Shown here: positions 26,944 to 34,436 of the stretch, one piece after another | Position numbering within the stretch: the first letter of the stretch is position 1 | Layout of the letters: every line of letters begins with the position of its first letter | NCBI GenBank assembly: GCA_036337295.1 | Contig: JAYZEN010000003.1 | Span: 124,001-188,000 of the forward strand | Length of the DNA stretch: 64,000 nucleotides | Direction of reading: 5' to 3' | DNA from: Ketobacter sp036337295 | Lineage (GTDB): Bacteria; Pseudomonadota; Gammaproteobacteria; Pseudomonadales; Ketobacteraceae | Position numbers and translations under genes: made by a program | Notes under the pieces: generated by a model | What the model saw: the letters and a program-made list of their open reading frames with translations, nothing else | Databases searched by the model: none | What the model was told of the DNA's origin: nothing

Positions 26944-27492
26944 CTATCTGAGGGCCTGTGCTTGCCAGGCCAGCTTCTGGGTAGCGCCCGCCACCTGGAA
27001 TGGCACCGCCGCCACCAGATCGGTTCCCACCCGCACCACCACCTTATAGGTGCCGGGCTCCAGCGGTAACCCTGTAGCGGGATTGTCAGTGATGTGAGCG
27101 ACGTATTCGCCAGCACCACGCTTGCCCAACACTGCCTTCCGGGCAAACCGGATCGGCCCCAACACCTGAATATCCCCTTCAATCAGCAGACTGGCCAGGG
27201 TGGTGTCCACCAGATCCTGGGACAGCCCGTTCAGCTGCGCGGTTACCACCACCGGCTCCCTGAGTCGGTACTGGGGTTTGATGGTTTGCAACTGCAGACT
27301 GGCATCCCCCACCCGGGCCGTGGTGTGCAACAGCGCTTTAGCCGGCACCGGGCTACCCAGACTCGCCTGTGGCAAGGCGGGGGAAGGGATTGTGTCCAGC
27401 GGGGTCAGCAGGTACACGTAACCCACCATCAACCACATAATGAGGATGGTCCCGATCAGCGACACATAGGTATTCGGCTTGGGTGCTTTCAT
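26944..27492 (-). CDS. Membrane-anchored beta-sandwich protein of unknown function
   Basis: A 182-residue protein with one N-terminal membrane helix (about 10-30) and a periplasmic part predicted to be beta-rich and Ig-like (LREPVVVTAQL..., LPLEPGTYKVVVRVGTDLVAAVPFQVAG). The family is not recognised. The second half resembles the C-terminal strands of bacterial Ig or transthyretin-like folds. The stop is a few bases from the end of the convergent HD-GYP gene. A ligand or partner cannot be assigned. Confidence 0.6.
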   Translation of the reverse strand: MKAPKPNTYVSLIGTILIMWLMVGYVYLLTPLDTIPSPALPQASLGSPVPAKALLHTTARVGDASLQLQTIKPQYRLREPVVVTAQLNGLSQDLVDTTLASLLIEGDIQVLGPIRFARKAVLGKRGAGEYVAHITDNPATGLPLEPGTYKVVVRVGTDLVAAVPFQVAGATQKLAWQAQALR

Positions 27493-27573
27493 GGACTGAT
27501 AGGCAAAGATCGCAATGGTTATTGTCAGATTTCACGCTATCAGCAGTCGACCTGGCGGTCATCATACTTTCGT

Positions 27574-27897
27574 CTATTGACGCTCTTCTTCCGCGCCGCA
27601 GCCAGCTCCGCAAAAGCGATGTACCACCTCGGATTTCATACGGGCGCCAAAGCTGTTGTGCCAGAGCCACTCGTAATAGTCCCGGCCGATCTGGTCCGGG
27701 GGTGCTGGCTGGTTCAGCCAGTTGGCCCGCATGCGGTGCTCACGCAGATAGGTATCCATGGCATCCTGCACCTGGGGGTACTGCCAGCCCTGGTCCTGGA
27801 ACAGGTCATAGTCGGCGCAGAGTTCGTCGGCCATCACGGGCCCACTGAGGGCCAGGCAGCACGCCAACCACACAGGTTTGCTCACCATGGGAAACAC
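27574..27897 (-). CDS. Small secreted protein of unknown function
   Basis: A 107-residue protein with a probable signal peptide (MVSKPVWLACCLALSGPVMADE, cleavage near 24). The mature part is charged, with many Trp, Tyr and His and two Cys near the C-terminus (FCGAGCG). Family unknown. The 200 bases upstream of its start hold only a divergent promoter region shared with the diguanylate cyclase gene; I see no other gene there. Confidence 0.55.
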   Translation of the reverse strand: MFPMVSKPVWLACCLALSGPVMADELCADYDLFQDQGWQYPQVQDAMDTYLREHRMRANWLNQPAPPDQIGRDYYEWLWHNSFGARMKSEVVHRFCGAGCGAEEERQ

Positions 27898-28097
27898 CGG
27901 AATTCAATCGAGGTGGGCTCATTGTGCGCCGGCAACGCCGGGAAGGGCAAGGGCCGCCGCGCCATACCCCGATGCAGCAACTAACCAAATTTGATAAGGG
28001 TGCCCCCTCGATCATTGCGCCCTGAACGAAAAAGGATTTTAGGCAATACGACCATTTTCCCTGTTCAATTGTACAAATATTCAGCAGATATTCATCA

Positions 28098-29420
28098 ATG
28101 AGCGCATACTATGCGAGCACAATGTGGTATTTGTTTAACAATATGACATTCCGGTTACCGGGGGTCACGCCAATCATCGAGGAGGCTATGGGCCGCTTTA
28201 AAGACATTTTCAACGGCTGGCGTGCCATGGCGCAGACCGTCGTCGCGTCTGCGCAGCATCCATCCCTTGAGCAGCAGCGCCTGCACGATCTGAGCAACCG
28301 GATCCGCTCCGGCATTCTGTTTTATCCGGTGGTGTGGGCGGTGATCGGGGTCGCCATGCTGGTGAAGCACGCCACCCCCACCAAACTGACGCTGGTGATC
28401 ACCATTTTCTTCGTGGAAGTGTTCATCACCCACCTGCGCTTCCGCCTGCTGGAGCGGGGGGTGGAGTATGCGGAATTCCACCACCTCAGGCAGTTTTTGT
28501 TCGTGGACGCCGGCGTCGCCCTCAGCGCCCTGACCTGGTCCTGCGTGTTATTGACGTCCCTCCTGAACACACCATTTGAGGAGCATTATTCGCTGATCAT
28601 CACCGCCACCCTGGCCCTCAGCTCCGGCGCCCTGATCAACCTCTCCATCCGCAAGGAAACCGTGGGACTGTTCCTCACCGCCCTCTATGCCCCGTCCATA
28701 GTGACCTTGTTGCTGGGCCTGTCGGAGCAGCCCAGCGGACTGGGCCTGGTGCTGCTGGTGTACTGTGTGGCCATGTATCACCTGACCCGCTTACCGCGGC
28801 GGGAATACGAACGGGCGGTGCTCAGCAACCTGAAACTGCAGGACCAGGCCCAGCAACTGACGGAACTCAGCAACAACGATTCCCTCACCGGCCTGCGCAA
28901 CCGGCGCTACTTTGAAACCACCCTGAAACAGGAATGCAATCGGGCCTCCCGCCTGGAGTATCCCATTTCCCTGCTGATCATCGACATTGATCACTTCAAG
29001 TTGGTAAACGATGAATATGGCCATCTGGCCGGGGATCGCTGCCTGAAACACGTGGCCATGATGATCCAGAGCAGCCTGCTGCGCTCCCAGGATACGGTCG
29101 CCAGGATCGGAGGTGAGGAGTTCGCCGCCATCCTGCCGGGCATGGATGCCGCCGCGGCCTGCACCCTGGCGGAAAGCCTGCGCAAGTCCGTGCACGAGAT
29201 GCCGTTCCGGCAGGAATCCGTGCAACGCACCATGAGCGTCAGCATCGGCTGTTGCACCGCCACCCTGCCCAATGAACACAGTCCGGAATTTCTGATGAAG
29301 CGGGCCGACCAGGCGCTTTACGCCTCCAAAAGCCGGGGCCGCAATTGCGTAACCTGCGACGCAGACCTGCCCGCCGCTCCGCACTCACACCCGACACCTG
29401 GCACCCCCGATGCGCCATAA
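28098..29420 (+). CDS. Membrane diguanylate cyclase
   Basis: A GGDEF protein of up to 440 residues. The start is uncertain: ATG at 28098 begins the open frame, but ATG at 28188 (MGRFKDIF), preceded by GAGGAGG, is better supported and gives about 410 residues. Six hydrophobic segments (about 75-225) form a membrane sensor of unknown ligand. A short coiled coil leads to the GGDEF domain (about 245-415) with SLTGLRNRRYFE, the active site RIGGEEF and an RSQD inhibitory site five residues upstream. Active cyclase with product inhibition is therefore likely. It could oppose the HD-GYP protein encoded about 2 kb upstream. Confidence 0.9.
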   Translation: MSAYYASTMWYLFNNMTFRLPGVTPIIEEAMGRFKDIFNGWRAMAQTVVASAQHPSLEQQRLHDLSNRIRSGILFYPVVWAVIGVAMLVKHATPTKLTLVITIFFVEVFITHLRFRLLERGVEYAEFHHLRQFLFVDAGVALSALTWSCVLLTSLLNTPFEEHYSLIITATLALSSGALINLSIRKETVGLFLTALYAPSIVTLLLGLSEQPSGLGLVLLVYCVAMYHLTRLPRREYERAVLSNLKLQDQAQQLTELSNNDSLTGLRNRRYFETTLKQECNRASRLEYPISLLIIDIDHFKLVNDEYGHLAGDRCLKHVAMMIQSSLLRSQDTVARIGGEEFAAILPGMDAAAACTLAESLRKSVHEMPFRQESVQRTMSVSIGCCTATLPNEHSPEFLMKRADQALYASKSRGRNCVTCDADLPAAPHSHPTPGTPDAP

Positions 29421-29453
29421 CAGGCGCCATATCTGGTCCTGTCACTGGCCCTG

Positions 29454-29987
29454 TCACTGTAACAGGCGGCGGGCGCCCCGATAGGCATCGGACCAGTAGG
29501 GGGAATGCACGCTGGAGGACATCACCCCGTTGGAGGTGGAAGCATGGATAAACTCCCCGCCGCCCACATAGATGCCCACATGCCGCTGTTTGAACCCGGT
29601 CTTGAACATCAGCAGGTCGCCGGTCTGAACCTGCTCCAGCTCCACCGCCTCGCCGATGTCCCAGAGTTGATCCGTGGAACGGGGCAGGCGCATACCGTAG
29701 ATGTCCCGATAGGTGACATAGACAAACCCCGAGCAATCGATGCCCTGCCGACTGAGGCCACCCATGCGATGGGGCGTGCCTGCCCAGGCCTGATAATGAT
29801 GGTGCAGACGGTTACGCTCATCCGCCGGGCGCTGCAGGGTCGCTGACGGATTAACCCGCGTCGGCGTGGGCGTGGGCGTGCTGGCGCAGGCGGCCAGCCA
29901 CAGTACCGGCACCAGCAATAGCCAGCCCGGATTCAAAGTTGGAAGAGGATGCCTCATGGGTGCCACCCAGCGTCGCAGCGTGCTCAT
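29454..29987 (-). CDS. NlpC/P60-family lipoprotein
   Basis: A cell-wall peptidase-like lipoprotein (about 177 residues from ATG 29987, with TAAGG upstream; ATG at 29993 adds two residues). The lipobox LAAC is at about residue 34. The NlpC/P60 domain (about 60-175) shows the catalytic Cys in IDCSGFVYVTY, the His in RHVGIYVGGGEF and a second His in FIHAS, as in Spr-type endopeptidases that cleave peptidoglycan crosslinks. Pro/Thr repeats after the lipid Cys (TPTPTPT) form a linker. It is convergent with the diguanylate cyclase, with a 33-base gap. Confidence 0.93.
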   Translation of the reverse strand: MSTLRRWVAPMRHPLPTLNPGWLLLVPVLWLAACASTPTPTPTRVNPSATLQRPADERNRLHHHYQAWAGTPHRMGGLSRQGIDCSGFVYVTYRDIYGMRLPRSTDQLWDIGEAVELEQVQTGDLLMFKTGFKQRHVGIYVGGGEFIHASTSNGVMSSSVHSPYWSDAYRGARRLLQ

Positions 29988-30012
29988 GTTCATACCTTAT
30001 CACTATAGCCCA

Positions 30013-30042
30013 GTACAAACACGAGTCCGGTACAAACACGAG
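30013..30042 (+). repeat. 17-bp-period direct repeat
   Basis: GTACAAACACGAG occurs at 30013-30025 and again at 30030-30042, a spacing of 17. It lies between the NlpC lipoprotein start and the promoter for the TetR gene. Confidence 0.8.
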
Positions 30043-30111
30043 CCCAGGTCAAACAGCCTCATACCCGGCGACCTTATACCTGCACCCCGAGCTACCGGTA
30101 ACCCAAGCCTC

Positions 30112-30170
30112 TTGACAGCCTAGGACGCTTGTCCTAGGATTCACTCGCCACGCTAGGACAAATGACCTAG
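30112..30170 (+). promoter_or_regulatory. Promoter with two matching operators upstream of tetR
   Basis: TTGACA at 30112-30117 is followed by 17 bases and TAGGAT at 30135-30140, a near-consensus sigma-70 promoter. A palindrome, CCTAGGACGCTTGTCCTAGG (30119-30138), fills the spacer and overlaps the -10. A second copy, CTAGGACAAATGACCTAG (30153-30170), has the same half-site spacing with one arm mismatch, and its centre is 33 bases, about three helical turns, downstream. These are very likely operators for the TetR protein encoded at 30233. Confidence 0.8.
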
Positions 30171-30193
30171 ACACGCCAGATTCCTGAGAACCT

Positions 30194-30225
30194 ACACCCT
30201 GCGAGCCCAACACCCTGCGAGCCCA
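30194..30225 (+). repeat. 16-bp tandem repeat
   Basis: ACACCCTGCGAGCCCA is repeated perfectly head to tail (30194-30209 and 30210-30225). It lies in the 5' leader of the tetR gene, just before its start codon at 30233. It may be a replication-slippage duplication. Confidence 0.85.
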
Positions 30226-30232
30226 ATTTGTT

Positions 30233-30826
30233 ATGAGCACAGCATCCTCCGCCAGCAGAACCACCCGTGAGCAGATTGTCGATGCGGCTGACCAGCTGTT
30301 CTACGAACAGGGCTTTGACAGCACTTCCTTCGCGGACATCGCCGCCGCGGTGAATCTGTCGCGGGGCAACTTCTATTACCATTTCAAAACCAAGGACGAC
30401 CTGCTGGAAGCGGTCATCGAGCAGCGCCTTCGCAATACCCAAGCCTTGCTGCAGCAGTGGGAACAGCAGGGCACCCAGCCCCAGGATCGCATCCGTTGCT
30501 TTATTCATATTCTGATCGCCAATCAGGCCAGGATTCTTTTGTACGGCTGCCCCGTGGGCACCCTCACCACCGAACTGGCGAAACTGAACCACCACGCCCT
30601 GGACCAGGCCAATGCGGTATTCACCCTGTTCCGTACCTGGCTGCGGCAACAGTTTCAGGCCATGGGTCGCAAACAGGATGCCGACGAGCTGGCCATGCAT
30701 GTGCTCGGACGCAGTCAGGGCGTGGCCACCCTGGCCAGCGCTTTTCAGGATGAGAAATTCCTCAAGCAGGAAGTCAAACGGCTCAATCAATGGTTACAAC
30801 AGTGCGTGGATGACGCCAAACAATAA
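30233..30826 (+). CDS. TetR/AcrR-family regulator
   Basis: A 197-residue DNA-binding repressor. The N-terminal HTH (about 10-60: TREQIVDAADQLFYEQGFDSTSFADIAAAVNLSRGNFYYHF) is a textbook TetR domain. The C-terminal ligand domain (about 70-190) is of the TetR type with a Cys in LLYGCPVGTL and no obvious ligand specificity. It is probably autoregulated through the two upstream operators. A YciI-like gene follows after 18 bases and is likely co-transcribed, so it is a candidate effector of the same stress or metabolite response. Confidence 0.93.
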   Translation: MSTASSASRTTREQIVDAADQLFYEQGFDSTSFADIAAAVNLSRGNFYYHFKTKDDLLEAVIEQRLRNTQALLQQWEQQGTQPQDRIRCFIHILIANQARILLYGCPVGTLTTELAKLNHHALDQANAVFTLFRTWLRQQFQAMGRKQDADELAMHVLGRSQGVATLASAFQDEKFLKQEVKRLNQWLQQCVDDAKQ

Positions 30827-30844
30827 GCACAGGGAGACAGCACC

Positions 30845-31144
30845 ATGTTCATCGTATTACTGAAATTTTCCGCACACAAAGCCAAGGCGCCGGAGCTGAT
30901 GGCGGGCCATAACGCCTGGCTGCAACAAGGCTTCGACGACGGTGTGTTTATTCTGGCGGGCAGCCTGCAACCGCAATTGGGTGGCAGCATCATGGCCCAC
31001 AACACCCATCGCGAGGCCCTGTTGCAACGGGTGGAGGAAGACCCCTTCGTTGCCCACGGGGTGGTCAGTGCCGAGATCCTGGAAATCAGCCCCGGCCGCA
31101 CTGATCCCCGCCTGGCGTTCCTGCAGGCCGAAGCCGCCGCCTAG
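30845..31144 (+). CDS. YciI-family protein
   Basis: A 99-residue protein of the YCII family, a ferredoxin-like dimeric alpha/beta fold. Visible features are the N-terminal strand FIVLLKFSA, the LMAGHNAWLQQGFDDGVFILAGSLQPQ stretch with the family His, and VEEDPFVAHGVVSAEILEISP. Some YCII members are dehalogenases or isomerase-like, and the general role is unclear. It has a GGGAG ribosome site and follows the TetR gene, so control by that repressor is expected. Confidence 0.88.
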   Translation: MFIVLLKFSAHKAKAPELMAGHNAWLQQGFDDGVFILAGSLQPQLGGSIMAHNTHREALLQRVEEDPFVAHGVVSAEILEISPGRTDPRLAFLQAEAAA

Positions 31145-31184
31145 ACGCCTGGACTAAACAAGCAACGTCTGGATTAAACAAGCA
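31145..31184 (+). repeat. 20-bp imperfect tandem repeat
   Basis: Two 20-base copies (31145-31164, 31165-31184), sharing TAAACAAGCA and differing at two positions, begin right after the YciI stop codon. The function is unknown. The remaining bases up to 31355 carry no gene that I can support. Confidence 0.8.
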
Positions 31185-31355
31185 GGCCGCTGCAAGCGAC
31201 CCATTTCCCGGCAACACCGCGCCTGCTTGCACAGTTTTGGGGTGCTGCAGGCGAAGCGCCAAACCGGCATTGTATTAAAGTCGAATAAGCGTTCTACTGT
31301 CTTCCATGTATGATGGTCGGAATGAATCGCGTAACCGCTTGCCTGGAGATCCCCC

Positions 31356-33098
31356 ATGTCCAATCGAATCAAAGTCAACAGCCCCCTGGTCATTCTGCAC
31401 GGAGACGAAATGGCCCAAGTCTCCTTCGAACGGGTGCTGGAGCAGTTCGTTACCAGCAAGCTGGACATTCCCCTGGTGGAGGTGGACCTGTCCGCCGAGA
31501 ACCGGCTGCGCACCAACGGCGCAGTGGTGAAGGATTCCATCGAGGCCCTCAAGCAACACGGGGTGGGCATCAAAAACGCCGGCATGACCGTGAACAAGGC
31601 ACAGCTGGATGAATTTCTGGCGAAGATGCCGGAGCTGGAGCGCAGCGCCCTGAAACCCCTGGCCACCAAATCCCCCAACGGGGCTATCCGCAAGGGCATC
31701 AGCGGCAACATCACCCGCGAGGACATTCCCTTTCGCAACCTGAAGCGCCTCACCCCCGACTGGATCAACCGGGACATCGTGGTGGACACCATGGACACCG
31801 GCGGCAACAAGGAAAGCCACAACGAAATCTCCAAATCTACCGGCATCATCAAGGTGCTGTTCGTGGGCCAGAGTGGTGACCCGGTGGAGCTGCACCGCCG
31901 CAAAATCAAAAAGGGCGACCCCTGGTTGCTGGCCTCCAACGACACCGAAAAGGTGAAGGAGTGGGCCCACAATTTTTTCCGCCGGGCCATCGACGAAAAG
32001 CGCGACGCGTACCTGGGCCTGAAGGATACGGTGATCTCCGGTTATGACGGGGTGATGCGGGAAACCGTGGAAACCATTTTCAAGGAACAGTACCAGGCGG
32101 AGTTCGACAAACTGGGGTTGAAGTATTTCTATGAGTTGATTGACGCCCAGGCGGCGCGCATCGTCTCCAACCCACCGCAGCGGGCCATCTGGGGCGTACC
32201 GGAAAACACCACCGGCCGCAAACTCTATAAGCTGGTGGAAGAGCTGAAAAAATACGGCATCCCCGAGCGTCGCTTCAGTGTGTCCATCTCCCGCATGAGC
32301 GCCGGCGGCGGCGACCAGTACGGCAGTTTCAACGCCCCCATGGACGAAGACGGCATCATCAAGGTGGTGCTGGACGGAGAGGAAAAATGTGCCCGCGACG
32401 TCAAGCAGGGCGATCCGGTGATCTTCATGGCCAACGACCAGGATGCCATCAAGGACTGGGTGGGGCAGGTGTTCCGCGACGCCGCCAAGAACGGCAAGGA
32501 AATCTATTTCGGACTGAAGCGGGAGTACATGGAATACGACGATGTGTTCAGCACCGTGATCAAGGATGTGCGCCAGGAAATCGTGGCCCTGAACCTGCAG
32601 CCACCGTCCTTTATGATCATGCGGCCCTCATCGCAACTGAAAAAAATGATCACCGACCCGCCCCGCAACGGCCTCTATCCCTCTCTCAATCTGGATGGGG
32701 ATATCTTCTCCGATATTTCCGCCGCCCTGGGCGGCAGCCTGGCCACGGCGTCTTCCATCATCGAAAGCATGGACGGCACCATGCTCTACGAAGCGCCCCA
32801 CGGCACCGCTCACGACCTGTACCTGAAATACCTGGAGTCCAACGGCGAGGTGGCCCTGTTCAACCCCTCTGCCCTGTTGTTTGCGGTGGCCAATGCGCTG
32901 GAAACCCTGGCCGCGCGGGAAGCAAACGAGACTTTGAAAACCTATTCCGACCAGTTGAAAAGCGCCCTCATCACCACCGTGGAACAGGGCTATATCACGG
33001 CGGATTTACGGGGCAAAACCAACCAACCCGATCAGGAACAGGTGGTGGACATGTACGGCTTTCTGGACGCCATCGAGCGCAATCTGATGGCCTCCTGA
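31356..33098 (+). CDS. Isocitrate-dehydrogenase-like protein with internal duplication
   Basis: A 580-residue member of the isocitrate/isopropylmalate dehydrogenase superfamily, closest by eye to homodimeric type II IDH. IDH-like landmarks: HGDEM near 15-19, SPNGAIR at 106-112, SGNITRED near 116-123, K223 in YLGLKDT, D263 in ELIDA, the metal ligands D449 and D453 in DGDIFSD, and HGTAHD at 482-487. The segment about 166-280 is copied again at about 336-440 (both read GDP...ND...W...FR.A...Y.GLK). The isocitrate-binding Arg of IDH (human Arg132) aligns with Thr here. Asp487 in place of the NADP-specific Arg suggests NAD. The substrate may therefore differ from isocitrate. ATG at 31356 has GGAG upstream. 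Normal type II IDH is about 410 residues. Confidence 0.82.
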   Translation: MSNRIKVNSPLVILHGDEMAQVSFERVLEQFVTSKLDIPLVEVDLSAENRLRTNGAVVKDSIEALKQHGVGIKNAGMTVNKAQLDEFLAKMPELERSALKPLATKSPNGAIRKGISGNITREDIPFRNLKRLTPDWINRDIVVDTMDTGGNKESHNEISKSTGIIKVLFVGQSGDPVELHRRKIKKGDPWLLASNDTEKVKEWAHNFFRRAIDEKRDAYLGLKDTVISGYDGVMRETVETIFKEQYQAEFDKLGLKYFYELIDAQAARIVSNPPQRAIWGVPENTTGRKLYKLVEELKKYGIPERRFSVSISRMSAGGGDQYGSFNAPMDEDGIIKVVLDGEEKCARDVKQGDPVIFMANDQDAIKDWVGQVFRDAAKNGKEIYFGLKREYMEYDDVFSTVIKDVRQEIVALNLQPPSFMIMRPSSQLKKMITDPPRNGLYPSLNLDGDIFSDISAALGGSLATASSIIESMDGTMLYEAPHGTAHDLYLKYLESNGEVALFNPSALLFAVANALETLAAREANETLKTYSDQLKSALITTVEQGYITADLRGKTNQPDQEQVVDMYGFLDAIERNLMAS

Positions 33099-33188
33099 AC
33101 CGGCACTGGGACGAACCCGGTGGCCTTCAAGGCCGTGGCATACTCCCTGCATCGGAGCTACTGATTTTCGTTCACAGTTGGTAGCTCC

Positions 33189-34436
33189 ATGTCACAACAA
33201 GCCCCTGTAATACCCCCGGCAATACCCCATAACCACACGGCCCTGGTGCTGACCGCCGGCGGTGCCCGCGGCGCCTACCAGGCCGGGGTCATGAAACGCA
33301 TCAGCGAAATTCCGGCCTTCGCGCACCAAACCGCACCCTTTTCGATCATCACCGGCGCCTCCGCCGGTGCCATCAACGGTGCCGCCATCGCCAGCCAACA
33401 CCAGGATTTCACCGCCGCCTCAAAACTGCTGGTGAAACTGTGGTCCAGCCTGCAGGCCCAGGATGTCTATCGCACTGATCCCCTGGCCATGATGAAGAAC
33501 GCCGCCAGCATGGCCCTGGACTTTGGATTGGGCGGACTGATCGGCGCCGGCCGGGTGCAGTCCCTGGTGGACTCTTCACCCCTTTATCATTTTCTCGGCA
33601 ACAACCTGAAGCTGGACGGCATTCGCCAGGCGGTGAACAAAGGCAGCCTGTATGCCCTCGGCATCACCGCCACCGGTTACCACAGCGGCCGGGCCTTTAC
33701 CTTTGTGGAGGGCAAACCGGGGCACCCCCTGTGGAATAAAAGCCGGCGGGTGGCCCTCTCCGCAGAGATAACCCTGCCCCATGTGCTGGCCTCCGCCGCC
33801 ATCCCCATTGTGTTCCCGCCGGTGGAACTGCCCGCTGGCGCCTCCAACGCCTATTTCGGTGACGGCGCCATGCGCCTGGTGACGCCGTTGAGCCCGGCCA
33901 TCCGCCTGGGGGCCCGCCGCCTGCTGGCGGTGGGCGTACGCTGCCAGGAATCCGCCAACAGTCTGCTGCGCTCGGAGTGGACCCAGGATGAAGACTTCGC
34001 CTCCAAGCTCCGGCGTCCGCCCCTGTCACAGATCCTGGGTACGCTGATGAACGCCATCTTCCTGGATCACCTGGACGCGGATCTGGATCACCTGAAGCGC
34101 ATGAACTCCTTCGTCACCGAACATGAAAAACTGGCGTCCCTGGTAGACCTGGTGGAAGACAGCGATCCGGATCACGAGCCCATGCGCATCGTGTCACCCC
34201 TGGTGATTTCACCTTCTGCCGACATCGCCATCATTGCCAAAACCCTGCAGCATCGCATGCCGAAAAGCATTCGCTATTTGATGGAAGGGCTCGGCACGCC
34301 GGATGCCCAAAGCGCCGACCTCACCAGCTTCCTGTTGTTTGATTCCGAATTCACCCGCGAACTGATCCAGCTGGGCTATCGGGATGCAGCCCAGCGTATT
34401 GACGAGATCGAAGCGTTTCTGTTGGAACCGGAGTAA
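33189..34436 (+). CDS. Patatin-like phospholipase
   Basis: A 415-residue protein with a patatin domain (about 15-230). LTAGGARGAYQAGVMK is the oxyanion glycine motif, ITGASAGAINGAAIA contains the nucleophile (GASAG, Ser near residue 60) and GDGAMR near 225 supplies the Asp of the catalytic dyad. The C-terminal 180 residues are helical and of unknown role; they appear in many long bacterial patatins. It probably hydrolyses acyl lipids (phospholipid or wax/TAG-related); the location is cytoplasmic or peripheral since there is no signal peptide. It is convergent with the glycogen phosphorylase gene, with zero intervening bases. Confidence 0.92.
   Translation: MSQQAPVIPPAIPHNHTALVLTAGGARGAYQAGVMKRISEIPAFAHQTAPFSIITGASAGAINGAAIASQHQDFTAASKLLVKLWSSLQAQDVYRTDPLAMMKNAASMALDFGLGGLIGAGRVQSLVDSSPLYHFLGNNLKLDGIRQAVNKGSLYALGITATGYHSGRAFTFVEGKPGHPLWNKSRRVALSAEITLPHVLASAAIPIVFPPVELPAGASNAYFGDGAMRLVTPLSPAIRLGARRLLAVGVRCQESANSLLRSEWTQDEDFASKLRRPPLSQILGTLMNAIFLDHLDADLDHLKRMNSFVTEHEKLASLVDLVEDSDPDHEPMRIVSPLVISPSADIAIIAKTLQHRMPKSIRYLMEGLGTPDAQSADLTSFLLFDSEFTRELIQLGYRDAAQRIDEIEAFLLEPE

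Noticed and set aside
30013..31184. CRISPR-like repeats
   Set aside because: The repeats are two-copy, head-to-tail, differ between locations and have no spacer or cas gene.
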